From contig JANQMJ010000006.1 of NCBI GenBank assembly GCA_028280115.1, positions 37,790 to 101,789 of the forward strand: a stretch of DNA of 64,000 nucleotides, read 5' to 3'. The notes under the pieces are model-generated. The model was not told the origin of the DNA. It saw nothing but the letters and a program-made list of their open reading frames with translations, and searched no databases. The DNA comes from Parvularculaceae bacterium (GTDB lineage: Bacteria > Pseudomonadota > Alphaproteobacteria > Caulobacterales > Parvularculaceae). Shown piece after piece: positions 16,247 to 25,324 of this stretch (the stretch's first letter is position 1; the number at the start of each line of letters is the position of its first letter). The translations under genes and the position numbers were made by a program.

Positions 16247-16788
16247 AGCCGGTTGCGGATTGGGTGCTTCATATCTCCGCTCATTCCGGTCCTCGGACCG
16301 GCGAAGGCGGGAATGAGCTTTGGGAGCCGCCCCTTGAACGGCGCGCATGGATAAGTTGAACACGGACTGAAAAATACAATCCAAAGAGGGTATTCGGCCT
16401 TGAAACCCGCATTCGGTCGATAGATATCGAACACCTTCGGAACGGCCTTATAATGCCCGCCATGATGAATTTGAACGTTAAAACAAATTCCGGCGTCATT
16501 CCGGGGCCGGCGCAGCCGGAACCCGGAATCCATGGCGCGACATTGCCGCGGCGACGACCGGCGAAAAATGACGCCATGGATTCCGGATCGGCCTTCCCGT
16601 CTGGTCAGGCCGTCCGGAATGACGACGCGTGAAACAGTCGCGAAATGGCGCCCCACATTTCGGGTTTTTCGGCTTGAAACAGGGAAAGTCTCCGAACCGG
16701 CCATGATGAACAAGAGTTTGCGAATAGCGAACGATGTCATTCCGGACGGCCCGACCGCGAATGCGATTTGTCCAACCCGCAACTGACC
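16247..16788. repeat. 542 bp non-coding region made of dispersed extragenic repeats
   Basis: Between the frameshifted GNAT gene and convergent holA there is no credible gene. It holds palindromic repeats of the CATTCCGG...GGAATCCATGGCGC type (16496-16624), a CTCATTCC...GGGAATGAG hairpin (16277-16316), and a 34 bp core at 16405-16438 that recurs exactly, in reverse orientation, at 45038-45071. Similarity to the 45 kb copy extends beyond the core toward 16340. A half parS (CGTGAAACA, 16629-16637) is probably chance. Confidence 0.75.
16405..16438 (-). repeat. 34 bp core repeat with central TCGATAGATATCGA palindrome (copy 1)
   Basis: All 34 bases equal the reverse complement of 45038-45071. The centre is a near-perfect dyad. 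In both places it lies next to the CATTCCGG/GGAATCCATGG repeat family, so both parts probably belong to one composite element. Confidence 0.85.
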
Positions 16789-17847
16789 TTAACGCGCCGC
16801 CATCAACGCCAGGCGCAAGGCGGCGCGCTCGATGATTTCGCGCTGGGGCGCGCCGGTGGTTTTCGCCTCCAGTTCCACATCGATCAGTCTACGGAGCGCT
16901 CTGTCGAGTTTGGGCCCGCGCCATTTGGAAAGCCGCGCCTCGAAGGCGCGCTGCTCGGCGAAGAACACCGGCGGCCGAAGTTTTTTCATGGCGCTCGCGG
17001 CGCTTTCGCCGGCGTCGATGAAATCGCGCGCGGTTTTGAGCCGGGCGAACTGGCGCTGCACGGCGCGCAACAGACCGACCGGGCTGGCCCCGGCCGCCGC
17101 CGCCCGGTGCAGCGCTGTCGCCAGCCGCTTCGGCGCCCCGTCCGCGCAGGCCGCCGCGACGTCGTCCATGGCGTCGCCGAGACCGTCGGCCAAAGAGGCG
17201 CGCACATCTTCGAGCGTGATCGTGCCCGGCCCGGAAGAACGTAAAGATTTCGGGCCTTTATAGAGGATTAACTTGTCGATTTCGGCACGCGAGACGCCGT
17301 GATCCTCGCCGAGGATAGAAACCAGAAGGTCGAGCGCATCAGGATCGAAATTCAACTCTTCGGCGCGGGCCGCATCCTGCGCCAGGGCGCGCACATCCGC
17401 CGGTCCGTCCGCATAACAGGGCAGCGCCGCGCCGGATTCGGCTTTCTCGAACGCCTTGCGAAGGCCCGAGCGCGGAGTTAGCGCGCCGGCTTCGATCAGC
17501 ACCAGGGCGTTGGACTTGATCGCGCCGCTGTCGAGCGCAGATAAAAACGCCGCCGCCGATTTCGCCGCCGCCTCGCCGCTGGTTCGCAGGCGGACGACCC
17601 GTTCGCCGCCGGCGAAGGAAAGCGCCGCCGCCTCGTCGGCGAGCCGGCCGGGCTCGGTCTTAAGATCGGCGTCGGTCAATTCTATATAGTTGAACGGGTC
17701 CTTGAAATCGGCCACCACCGCGCGCGCCAGCTTATCCGCCCGCGCCCGCGCCAGCCCCGCGTCGGGCCCGTAAATCAAAACGGCGACGACTTGCGGGTCC
17801 CGTTTACCCAGAAAAGCGCTAATCGCTTTGCCCTTAAGCGCGACCAT
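16789..17847 (-). CDS. holA: DNA polymerase III delta subunit
   Basis: HolA opens the sliding clamp as part of the clamp loader. The 352-residue protein has the family opening (KGKAISAFLGKRDPQVVAVLIYGPDAGLARARADKLA), a degenerate ATPase domain with SFAGGERVVRLR, and the C-terminal helical domain typical of delta. Its ATG at 17847 shares one base with the TAA of lptE (TAATG), so translation is coupled. The order leuS-lptE-holA on the strand opposite parAB is the standard alphaproteobacterial layout. Confidence 0.93.
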   Translation of the reverse strand: MVALKGKAISAFLGKRDPQVVAVLIYGPDAGLARARADKLARAVVADFKDPFNYIELTDADLKTEPGRLADEAAALSFAGGERVVRLRTSGEAAAKSAAAFLSALDSGAIKSNALVLIEAGALTPRSGLRKAFEKAESGAALPCYADGPADVRALAQDAARAEELNFDPDALDLLVSILGEDHGVSRAEIDKLILYKGPKSLRSSGPGTITLEDVRASLADGLGDAMDDVAAACADGAPKRLATALHRAAAAGASPVGLLRAVQRQFARLKTARDFIDAGESAASAMKKLRPPVFFAEQRAFEARLSKWRGPKLDRALRRLIDVELEAKTTGAPQREIIERAALRLALMAAR

Positions 17848-18446
17848 TATTCGTTCCGGTGGGTGTCGATGACCTCGCCCCAGTCGGGCTCCTGAAGGAT
17901 TTCCGTATCGGCGTCGAGTTCGATGGGCGTGGTTTTAAATTCCACGCCGCCGCTGGAAAACCGGACCAGCAAATCCCGTTCGATCTCTTCGGCGAGCAAG
18001 GTGGCGGCCTTTTCCTGCGCGGTGCGTTCCGCGAACAGGGTCGAATATTGCGAACTGACGATATTATATGACGTCACCGCCTGCGCTTCGCCTGTGGCGC
18101 GCGCGCCGGTGTCGAGATCGGTCAGCGTGTAATTTGCGCGCAGCCGGTAATTATAGCGCGTCACCGTGGCGTCGATCTGAACCGCCAGCCGTTCCGCCCG
18201 CTCCGTGGCGACGACGTCTAGATCGTATTTCGGGATTTCGCCTTCTTTGAGAACAATGCGGTTGTTCAGGGCGCTGACGATCAAGGGCCGGACCGTTTGC
18301 GGCGCAGCGACCTGGCGCACGGCGATCAGTTGGTTGAGCGCGGCGTCCGCCCCTTCCACGGGCGTTGCATAAATCGGCCGAAAGCCACACGCAGGTAAAG
18401 CAAACGCGCAAATGATGCATGCTAAGGGGATGAGATGACGGTTCAC
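17847..18446 (-). CDS. lptE: LPS-assembly lipoprotein LptE
   Basis: LptE plugs the outer-membrane LptD barrel and helps insert lipopolysaccharide. The 199-residue precursor has a lipoprotein signal ending in ALPAC (Cys20), followed by GFRPIYATP, the family's GxRPLY block. The start is a GTG directly after the TAA of the upstream gene (TAAGTG). The C-terminus is acidic. It is co-transcribed with holA (stop/start overlap) and with the upstream unknown gene. Confidence 0.9.
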   Translation of the reverse strand: MNRHLIPLACIICAFALPACGFRPIYATPVEGADAALNQLIAVRQVAAPQTVRPLIVSALNNRIVLKEGEIPKYDLDVVATERAERLAVQIDATVTRYNYRLRANYTLTDLDTGARATGEAQAVTSYNIVSSQYSTLFAERTAQEKAATLLAEEIERDLLVRFSSGGVEFKTTPIELDADTEILQEPDWGEVIDTHRNE

Positions 18447-19199
18447 TTAGGACGCTCCAATCTCGCCCGCAAGCGTTGAGCGCACCCTGGGGCCGGCGTC
18501 GCCTTCGTGATCCCTGACGGCCTCAAGAAATTGGATCATCAGCCCGCAGTATCGGGCATCGTCAGCGCGCCCGTTTCCAATAATGCCGAGTTCTTCCTCG
18601 GTAACACCGTTTTGGTGCATGACGGCGATAACCTCGCCCCAGTCAGCGTCAGTGACACTGCCATGATCGGCAGGAGCGCTTCTGCCTGCATGGATCGTTA
18701 AAAAAGTTTCCGCCGAAACGTAATCTAAAATGGAAAAATATTTCTGCAGCGAGTTCATGGGGATTCCGTTTGCACCTGCCAGGGCGACGGCGCCGCAGAT
18801 TTTTTCGCCGTCTTGGTCACGCACCGCCCGGAGAAGCCGGATATTTGCAGACGCGAGAGTCTTCAATTGTTCATCCGGCGCCTTGACCATCGCAGATGCA
18901 TGTTTGCGCCTGATTTGCATGGATACTTCAGACCCTCGAATGCGAACGGCTTGGGCGTCTCCTCCCTGCTTTATGGCTACGAGCAAGCCTGAGATCATCT
19001 CCGCATAATCTTCGGGAAAATGTTCTCGCAGCACGGCGAGGGTTTTCGGCAGGCCGTCGGCAAGGTCGCCAATGAGTTGTTCTTCCGTATAAAGCGCACG
19101 CTGACCTTCGAAAATAGCGCGTTTTGTCAGGACGCCTGTAAAGCTTGCGACGAGAAGGCCGAAAACAATAGATACGACAATGACGAATGTTTTTTTCAA
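18447..19199 (-). CDS. Hypothetical membrane-anchored protein between leuS and lptE
   Basis: A 250-residue product with an N-terminal membrane segment (TFVIVVSIVFGLLVASFTGVL) and a soluble, mostly helical domain likely to face the periplasm. I recognise no domain. Two cysteines near residues 137 and 220 could pair. It ends immediately before the lptE GTG and begins 12 bp downstream of leuS, so it sits inside an otherwise conserved leuS-lptE-holA operon. Base composition appears lower in GC than its neighbours. It is probably lineage-specific or acquired. Confidence 0.75.
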   Translation of the reverse strand: MKKTFVIVVSIVFGLLVASFTGVLTKRAIFEGQRALYTEEQLIGDLADGLPKTLAVLREHFPEDYAEMISGLLVAIKQGGDAQAVRIRGSEVSMQIRRKHASAMVKAPDEQLKTLASANIRLLRAVRDQDGEKICGAVALAGANGIPMNSLQKYFSILDYVSAETFLTIHAGRSAPADHGSVTDADWGEVIAVMHQNGVTEEELGIIGNGRADDARYCGLMIQFLEAVRDHEGDAGPRVRSTLAGEIGAS

Positions 19200-19210
19200 A
19201 AAGAGCCCTG

Positions 19211-21961
19211 TTAATTGGCGACGATGTTGACGATGCGTCCCGGCACCACGACGGTCTTGCGGACTGTCATGCCGGCAATATGGCGCTGAACGGCCTCAAG
19301 CGACAAGGCCGCGTTTTCAACCGCCGCCTTGTCGGCGTTCGCGGCCACTTCGATCTCGGCGCGGCGCTTGCCGTTGACCTGAACCGGCAGGACGATCGTG
19401 TCCTTGGCGAGCAAGGCCGGGTCGGCCGCCGGCCAGGGCGCATCGCAGACGAGGCCATTGCCGCCCAGGGTTTCCCAGCATTCCTCGGCGAGATGCGGCG
19501 TGAACGGCGCGATCAGACGCGCCAGGGCGGAGAGCGCCTCGGCGCGCGCCCAGCCGTCCGCGCCATCGGACTTGCGCAGCGTGTTGAGGAATTCATAGAT
19601 CCGCGCAATCGCCTTGTTGAACCGGAAATTTTCAATGTCGTCGGTGACGCCGGCGATGGCTTCGTGGGTCGCGCGCCGCAGGTCCTCATCGGCGTCGGCG
19701 GTCGGGCGTTCGGGATCGAATGTTTCAAGCGCGCCCTTGGCCGAAGAAACCGCATCCCAGATCCGTCCGATCAGCCGCCAGGCGCCTTCGACCCCGGCGT
19801 CGGTCCACTCGACGTCGCGCTCGGGCGGGCTGTCCGACAGCATGAACCAGCGCGCAGCGTCCGCGCCGTAGGTTTCGGCGATCCGCTCCGGCGAGACGAC
19901 GTTCTTTTTCGACTTGGACATCTTTTCGATAGGGCCGATGAGAATCGGATTGCTCAAAGGCTCAACGACCGGCGAGTTGATCTCACTTACTCTCGTTTTT
20001 CCATCGTCTGATACATAATCATAAAAATAATACTGCCCTGTTGAATCAGTTTGCTTCAGATATTCTTCTTTGAATCGTGAATGATCATCGGCAAGTCTGT
20101 CCAGCTCGTCGACAAGCCATTTTCGACGGGCCTCACTTACCTGATCCTTATAAAAAAATTTCACGTTTTCAGGGAGAACCCATGTTCCTAGGTGCGTGCG
20201 GTATGTGGCGTGAATGACCATGCCTTGCGTGAAGAGATCGGCGAACGGTTCGTCTACCGATAAATAGCCGCAGGCCTTCATCGCCCGCGTGAACCAGCGT
20301 GCATAAAGCAGGTGCAAAATGGCGTGCTCAACACCGCCGATATATTGATCGACCGGCAGCCAGTAATCGGCCTTGTCCTTCTCGACCGGCTTTTCTTCAT
20401 GGGGCGCAGCGAAACGGACGAAATACCAGGCCGAATCGACAAACGTGTCCATCGTGTCGGTCTCGCGCCGGGCGGCGGCGCCGCATTTGGGGCAATCGAC
20501 GTTTTTCCATTCCGGATGACGGTCCAGGGGATTGCCGGGAATGGAAAATTCCCTGGCGTCGACTTCCGGCAGCAAGACCGGCAGGTCCTTCGCCGGCACC
20601 GGCACGGCGCCGCATTTATCGCAATGGATCGCCGGGATCGGACAGCCCCAATAGCGCTGGCGCGAAAGGCCCCAGTCGCGCAGGCGGAACAGGGTCTTGC
20701 CCTCGCCCAGCCCCATCTCCTCGATCTTATTGATCGCCGCCTGGATGGCCTCGTCGACGGCAAGCCCGTTAAGAAAGCCGGAATTGAAAATTGTTCCCGG
20801 CCCGACATAGGCCTCGTCTTCAATGACGAAGGTCGCCGGGTCCTCGCCCGTGGGCAGCACCACCGGCGGTACGGCCAGGCCATACTTGCGGGCGAATTCA
20901 AGATCGCGCTGGTCCCCTGACGGGCAGCCAAAGATAGCGCCGGTGCCGTATCCCATGAGCACGAAATTGGCGACATAGACCGGCAACCGCCGGTCGTCGA
21001 ACGGATGGCCGGTTTCGAAGGGCAGCTGGTAGCCCTGCTTTTCTGCTTTTTCGATCGCCTCTTCGGAGGTGCCGATTTTCTGGCAGTCGGCGATGAAGGC
21101 GCGCAGCTCGGCGTCGGTTTCGGCAAGTTTCGACGCCAATGGATGATCGGGCGCAACGGCGATGAAGCTGGCGCCGAAAAGCGTATCCGGCCGTGTGGTG
21201 AAAATCTCGATTCCGTCCTCAAAACCGGTTGGCGGTTTTGTTCCTTCGGCGAAACGGAACTTCATCTGCAAGCCCTTTGACTTGCCGATCCAGTTGCGCT
21301 GCATGAGGCGCACATTGTCCGGCCAGCCTGCCAGGCGGCCATCGTCGAGCGCCGCCAGAAGATCGTCGGCGGCATCGGTAATTCGGAAAAACCATTGCGA
21401 AAGCTTGCGGCGCTCCACCGGCGCGCCGGAGCGCCAGCCCTTGCCGTCGATCACCTGTTCATTGGCGAGCACGGTCTGGTCGACCGGGTCCCAATTGACG
21501 TCGCTTTCCTTGCGATAGGCCAAATCCTTGGCCCAGAATTCCAGAAACAAGCGCTGCTGATGACGGTAATACTGCGGATCGCAAGTGGCCAGTTCGCGCG
21601 ACCAATCAATGGAAAGGCCCATTTTCTTGAGCTGTTCCTTCATGGCGCCGATATTGTCGTAGGTCCAATCGCGCGGGTGCTTGCCGGTTTGCATCGCCGC
21701 GTTTTCCGCCGGCAGGCCGAACGCGTCCCAGCCCATGGGATGCAGGACATTAAAGCCGCGCGCTTTTTTGTAGCGCGCAACGACGTCGCCCATGGCGTAA
21801 TTGCGCACATGGCCGATATGGATGTGTCCCGACGGATAGGGAAACATTTCAAGGACGTAGTATTTGGGCTTGTCGCCGCCGGGCTGGGCCTCGAAAGCGC
21901 CCGCCATGCGCCAGCGCTCTTGCCATTTGGGCTCGATTTCCTTGGGATTATAGCGGGGCAT
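19211..21961 (-). CDS. leuS: Leucyl-tRNA synthetase
   Basis: LeuRS charges tRNA-Leu. The 916-residue protein has [13 protein letters not shown] (HIGH motif, about residue 42-54), the editing domain with [12 protein letters not shown], a zinc-like motif [10 protein letters not shown] and CPKCGAAAR, and KMSKSKKN (about residue 678). The leucine-specific insertion before KMSKS is longer than usual (about residues 595-660) and is strikingly AT-rich compared with the rest of the gene (roughly 19975-20165). ATG 21961 is clear. It leads the operon leuS-unknown-lptE-holA. The catalytic motifs look intact, so the enzyme should be functional. Confidence 0.97.
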   Translation of the reverse strand: MPRYNPKEIEPKWQERWRMAGAFEAQPGGDKPKYYVLEMFPYPSGHIHIGHVRNYAMGDVVARYKKARGFNVLHPMGWDAFGLPAENAAMQTGKHPRDWTYDNIGAMKEQLKKMGLSIDWSRELATCDPQYYRHQQRLFLEFWAKDLAYRKESDVNWDPVDQTVLANEQVIDGKGWRSGAPVERRKLSQWFFRITDAADDLLAALDDGRLAGWPDNVRLMQRNWIGKSKGLQMKFRFAEGTKPPTGFEDGIEIFTTRPDTLFGASFIAVAPDHPLASKLAETDAELRAFIADCQKIGTSEEAIEKAEKQGYQLPFETGHPFDDRRLPVYVANFVLMGYGTGAIFGCPSGDQRDLEFARKYGLAVPPVVLPTGEDPATFVIEDEAYVGPGTIFNSGFLNGLAVDEAIQAAINKIEEMGLGEGKTLFRLRDWGLSRQRYWGCPIPAIHCDKCGAVPVPAKDLPVLLPEVDAREFSIPGNPLDRHPEWKNVDCPKCGAAARRETDTMDTFVDSAWYFVRFAAPHEEKPVEKDKADYWLPVDQYIGGVEHAILHLLYARWFTRAMKACGYLSVDEPFADLFTQGMVIHATYRTHLGTWVLPENVKFFYKDQVSEARRKWLVDELDRLADDHSRFKEEYLKQTDSTGQYYFYDYVSDDGKTRVSEINSPVVEPLSNPILIGPIEKMSKSKKNVVSPERIAETYGADAARWFMLSDSPPERDVEWTDAGVEGAWRLIGRIWDAVSSAKGALETFDPERPTADADEDLRRATHEAIAGVTDDIENFRFNKAIARIYEFLNTLRKSDGADGWARAEALSALARLIAPFTPHLAEECWETLGGNGLVCDAPWPAADPALLAKDTIVLPVQVNGKRRAEIEVAANADKAAVENAALSLEAVQRHIAGMTVRKTVVVPGRIVNIVAN

Positions 21962-22088
21962 GGAACAAGCTTGGGGTTAGGATTGAGCGCTGAGAAAGCC
22001 CTTACGAGCGCCTTGCGCGTCTCACAAGCGCGCAAGGGGGATTTGGTCCGATTTCAGCCGCTAAGCGTTGCGACCGGAATCCAAATCC

Positions 22089-22556
22089 TTATTCGTCAAG
22101 AACATTTAGTCGAAGCTGGCGGGCGCGGGTCAGAATCGCGTTTTCGATTTCCCGCGCGGTCGCCGGGTTGACCGCCGCGTCGAGCCAGGACCCGTCTTCC
22201 ATCCGCTGCTGGCGAAAGATCGAAACCCTGAGCGCGTCGGCCCGGAGCGCGCTGTCGAGGATGTAGACCGTGGTCTTGAAGCGCTCCGTCGGGGCCTCCG
22301 GATTGACATACCAGTCGGATATGATCAGCCCGGCGATCGGGTCCGCCGAATAAACCGGCAGGAAATCAAGGGTTTCCAGCGACGCGGCCCATAAATAGCG
22401 ATTGACGGTGGCGGCCTGGCTGCCGCTTCCGGTGGAATAGGACGCGAGCGAGGCGTTTCTGTCTTTCTTGGCGCCGGACCCGCCGCAGGAGGCCGCCAGC
22501 GCTGCGCCGCAAAAAATGACTAACAGTTTGTATATAAAAGAACTTTTGAGCCTCAT
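22089..22556 (-). CDS. DUF3576 lipoprotein
   Basis: From the ATG at 22556 (GGAAAG ribosome site upstream) the product is 155 residues. It has a signal ending at AALAASC, a probable lipobox, then a family core: NRYLWAASLETLDFLPVYSADPIAGLIISDWY and TVYILDSALRADALRVSIFRQ. These match DUF3576, small envelope lipoproteins of alphaproteobacteria often found upstream of leuS. The function is unknown; the fold may resemble LPS- or outer-membrane-assembly accessory proteins, but that is inference. A longer frame from 22637 would hide the signal peptide inside the protein. Confidence 0.85.
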   Translation of the reverse strand: MRLKSSFIYKLLVIFCGAALAASCGGSGAKKDRNASLASYSTGSGSQAATVNRYLWAASLETLDFLPVYSADPIAGLIISDWYVNPEAPTERFKTTVYILDSALRADALRVSIFRQQRMEDGSWLDAAVNPATAREIENAILTRARQLRLNVLDE

Positions 22557-22904
22557 TGGCGACTTTCCATTCCGGCGCGGCCGCCCCGCATCGGCCCGAT
22601 TACGTGGCTTTCCTACCACATTACCAACCTTAGACAATGACTTTCGCCAATGCCTGCTTGAACCGCCCCATGCCGGGCGCCATTATCCACAAAGGTCTTG
22701 AAGCTGTTAACTTCAAGCCGCGAACCCGTGTCAAATTTATTCGCGCGGATCCGGCTTGGCGACGCACAGTTGATTGGCCCAGGGGCGTTGCGTGGGGTTT
22801 GCCGGCGAAGCCGGCGAAAAATTAATTTGCGAAAGGCCGCCGCAACGGGCGACGGTCTGGCGCGAAGGATGCGGCGCGGCCTCGGCCGTCAATGAGACTG
22901 AGCG
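22557..22904. promoter_or_regulatory. 348 bp regulatory gap with a perfect DnaA box and a dyad
   Basis: No gene is seen between the DUF3576 gene and the porin. The gap contains a perfect DnaA box TTATCCACA at 22683-22691 and, 5 bp further, the inverted repeat CTTGAAG-N7-CTTCAAG at 22697-22717, a plausible operator. Further on is a GCCGGC-GAA-GCCGGC hairpin (22801-22815) just before the AT-rich stretch leading to the porin start. The porin promoter must lie here. Confidence 0.6.
22683..22691 (+). promoter_or_regulatory. Perfect DnaA box (TTATCCACA)
   Basis: An exact match to the 9-mer consensus, in an intergenic region about 21 kb from the predicted origin. It could titrate DnaA or make the porin or the divergent lipoprotein gene respond to DnaA. 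Confidence 0.6.
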
Positions 22905-24122
22905 ATGATCGGTTTGCGAAAGGCGTTATTGGGCGTAAGCGCGGCGGCATTGACCGCCGGCGCTGCGTATGCCGCCGATCCGGTCGAGATTGACGTTGAG
23001 GGCTCGGCCAGCCTGGTTGCAGGCGTTTCCGACGGCGATGGGGACGCCGACGTCAATGCGACAGTAAAGGTCACGGGCTCGACGGTCCTGAACAGCGGCC
23101 TTGAATTGGGCGCGGCGGCGGAAGCCCGTCTCGACGCCGACCAACCCCCGCAACTGTTCGCCGGCGGGCGATATTCAAGCCTGTTGATCGGCGGGCCGCG
23201 CGGTGTCGCCCCGCTTGACTCTGACATTTATTTGCAAGGGGCCTACGCCTACGCCAAAGGCTCTTTCGGCCAGTTGATCGTCGGCCGCGATAAGGGCGTG
23301 GCGCGCATGCTCGCCGTAACCTCGCCGACGATTTTCACCGCGGTCAACGTCAATGATTGGCAGACGGATCTTTCCGGTCTGAACGACGTTCACACGGTGA
23401 ACGATTTTACCGGCTATTCGACGAAAATCACCTATATGCCGCCGGCGAATTTTCTCGGCGGCGTGTTCGGCGGGCTGCAGCTTGGCGTTTCCTATTCGCC
23501 GACGCTGAAGAATTGCGGCGATCGCTTATGCGCGCCCGAGGCCGGGTTTATCATTGCGCCCGACGGCACGATGCTGACCGAAGCGTCAAACTGGGAAGAC
23601 GCGATTGAGGCGGCGCTTTATTACCAAAAGCCGATCAAAATCGGCGGCGATCGCCTGCTCATCGGCATTGGCGCAAGCTATGTCACGGCCGATGAGGACG
23701 CGCTCGCTGACCTGCCGCTCTATGACGATTACGAATCCTATTCCTTCGGACTGAACCTCGCCTATCGGGGTATCACGCTCGGCGGATCGATCAAGAACAC
23801 CAACGCCGGCCTGGCTTCCGTCGGCGACAACGAATATCTCGCCTTCGACGCGGGGATCACGTTCCGGACCGGCGAAGACGCCGGGGACGTGGCGTTCATG
23901 CTCGGCTACGGCCAGTCCGAAGCCAATGTCCTGGGCCCCAATCCGCTTGATCCGACGCTGTTCCGCGACACGCAAACCGCGCAGGCGGGCGTGACCTATG
24001 TCATCAAGCGCGGCATCACCATCGGCGCCGCCGCCCAGTATGTCGAATCGACGAAGCCTTTGGCTGTCGGCGGGCCGGAAGACGCCACCACGGTCGTGAT
24101 CGAAAGCTCGATCAAATTCTAA
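22905..24122 (+). CDS. Outer-membrane porin
   Basis: A 405-residue precursor with a cleavable signal (ALTAGAAYAADP, cleavage about residue 23). The mature part is rich in alternating beta-strand patterns and ends in Phe (IESSIKF), the outer-membrane barrel signature. Loop and strand composition (YSTKITYMPPANFLGGVFGGLQLGVSYSPT) matches Rhodospirillales/Caulobacterales porins of the porin_4 type. It probably forms a general diffusion or selective channel. A perfect hairpin terminator follows at 24156-24184. The upstream gap contains a DnaA box and a dyad that may control it. Confidence 0.88.
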   Translation: MIGLRKALLGVSAAALTAGAAYAADPVEIDVEGSASLVAGVSDGDGDADVNATVKVTGSTVLNSGLELGAAAEARLDADQPPQLFAGGRYSSLLIGGPRGVAPLDSDIYLQGAYAYAKGSFGQLIVGRDKGVARMLAVTSPTIFTAVNVNDWQTDLSGLNDVHTVNDFTGYSTKITYMPPANFLGGVFGGLQLGVSYSPTLKNCGDRLCAPEAGFIIAPDGTMLTEASNWEDAIEAALYYQKPIKIGGDRLLIGIGASYVTADEDALADLPLYDDYESYSFGLNLAYRGITLGGSIKNTNAGLASVGDNEYLAFDAGITFRTGEDAGDVAFMLGYGQSEANVLGPNPLDPTLFRDTQTAQAGVTYVIKRGITIGAAAQYVESTKPLAVGGPEDATTVVIESSIKF

Positions 24123-24155
24123 GTTCTAGGCGCCTAGGCTTAGAGGGGATGCGGA

Positions 24156-24184
24156 AAACGGGACGGCTTCAAGCCGTCCCGTTT
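24156..24184 (+). terminator. Rho-independent-type hairpin after the porin gene
   Basis: Arms AAACGGGACGGCTT and AAGCCGTCCCGTTT are perfect 14-mers around a single C, giving a very stable stem. It starts 33 bp after the porin stop. It overlaps the longer reading frame of the next gene, supporting that gene's later start at 24206. The U tract is short. Confidence 0.75.
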
Positions 24185-24205
24185 GCCAATCTGGAACGCG
24201 CCCGC

Positions 24206-24682
24206 ATGGTTTTCAGAACTCGCCTGCTCGCCGCTCTTCCGATTGTCGCCGTCGCGCTTGCCGGCTGCGGCGAAGAACCGGCCGCCGGCGCCGCCGCGAA
24301 CGAGGATGTCGCCATGAAAGATAAGAACAATCACATCGATTACGTTGAATTCGCCGCCCAAGATCTCGGCGCCGTCAAGACATTCTACGGCCAAGCCTTC
24401 GGTTGGGAATTTCAGGACTGGGGGCCGGACTATGTCAGTTTTTCCGGCGCCGGGGTCGAGGGCGGTTTTCGCGGCGGCGAAACACCGGTCGCCGGCGGCG
24501 CGCTTGTCATTCTTTATGCAGACGATTTGGAGGCGAGCGAGGCGAAAGTCGTCGCCGCAGGCGGCGAGATCACCGAGCATCACGAATTTCCCGGCGGACG
24601 CCGGTTTCATTTCCGCGATCCCGCAGGGAACGTTCTCGGCGTGTGGACCGAAGTCGAAACCAGCGACGAAGCGGCCCAATAG
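24206..24682 (+). CDS. VOC-superfamily (glyoxalase/bleomycin-resistance-like) lipoprotein
   Basis: The 158-residue product has a lipoprotein signal ending in ALAGC and then a single vicinal-oxygen-chelate domain: NHIDYVEFAAQDLGAVKTFYGQAFGWEFQDWG and GGRRFHFRDPAGNVLGVWTEV. The C-terminal domain has the usual Glu/His metal ligand positions (EHHEFPGGRRFHF). VOC enzymes are normally cytosolic, so an envelope-anchored form is unusual. Substrate unknown. The ATG at 24206 is preferred because an earlier in-frame start (24149) would lie upstream of a terminator hairpin. Confidence 0.75.
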   Translation: MVFRTRLLAALPIVAVALAGCGEEPAAGAAANEDVAMKDKNNHIDYVEFAAQDLGAVKTFYGQAFGWEFQDWGPDYVSFSGAGVEGGFRGGETPVAGGALVILYADDLEASEAKVVAAGGEITEHHEFPGGRRFHFRDPAGNVLGVWTEVETSDEAAQ

Positions 24683-25312
24683 TCAACCGGCACGAAATGC
24701 GCCGATCGCGGCCAAACCGGCGACATTCGGTCCGGTGAGAAGGTCCGCATTGGTCTCGTCAACCCCGCCCAGCGCCAGCACCGGCAACGGCGATTGGGCT
24801 GCGACGGTTTTAAACCGCGCCGGGCCCAACGCTGCCGCGTCAGGATGGCTTGCTGTCGGAAAAACCGGCGCCAGCAGCGCGAGGTCCGCGCCAAAACGGG
24901 CCGCTTTTTCAATATCCTCAGCGCCATGACACGCGGCGGTGACGATCAGGTCGTCCGCCGGCGGCTCGAATGTTCGGGCGCGCCAGGACGGGACATGAAC
25001 CCCGTCCGCGCCAACCTTTCTGGCCAGCGTTGCGTCAGCGCCGAGGATCAGGAATGCGCCCCGGGCCGTTGCGATCGATTGAAGCCGGCGCGCCAATGCC
25101 GCGCGATTGGGCGCGTCATAGTCGCGCAGAATAAAGGCCGCACCCCGCGGCAGCGCCCGGGCGATCAGCTCGAGGTGCGGCGCGCGGGAAAGATCGCTCA
25201 TGAACGCCAGGGAAAACGGCGCGCCGGAAACGCCCGACCGACGTTTGAGGCGGCGCGCGGCCGCTGCTAGTTTCGCCGCGCGCGTGCGCAATGATTGTAT
25301 GTTATCAGCCAA
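24683..25312 (-). CDS. thiE: Thiamine-phosphate synthase / TenI-like protein
   Basis: The core FILRDYDAPNRAALARRL, GADGVHVPSWRAR and VFPTASHPDAAALGPARF matches the TIM-barrel ThiE/TenI family: substrate pyrophosphate-binding Arg/Lys and the terminal GGV-IGAFRAG phosphate loop are present. ThiE joins the thiazole and pyrimidine halves of thiamine; TenI members instead act as thiazole tautomerases. The absence of other thi genes nearby leaves this open. The start is uncertain; a TTG at 25312 with AAGGA upstream gives 209 residues. It is divergent from yggS and only about 12 bp separate the starts. Confidence 0.75.
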   Translation of the reverse strand: MADNIQSLRTRAAKLAAAARRLKRRSGVSGAPFSLAFMSDLSRAPHLELIARALPRGAAFILRDYDAPNRAALARRLQSIATARGAFLILGADATLARKVGADGVHVPSWRARTFEPPADDLIVTAACHGAEDIEKAARFGADLALLAPVFPTASHPDAAALGPARFKTVAAQSPLPVLALGGVDETNADLLTGPNVAGLAAIGAFRAG

Positions 25313-25324
25313 GCCGACCGATCC

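Noticed and set aside
16621..16637. Possible third parS (GCGTGAAACA) in the repeat region
   Set aside because: Only one half matches; the other half (GACGAC) is unrelated, and it lies outside coding sequence unlike the true sites.
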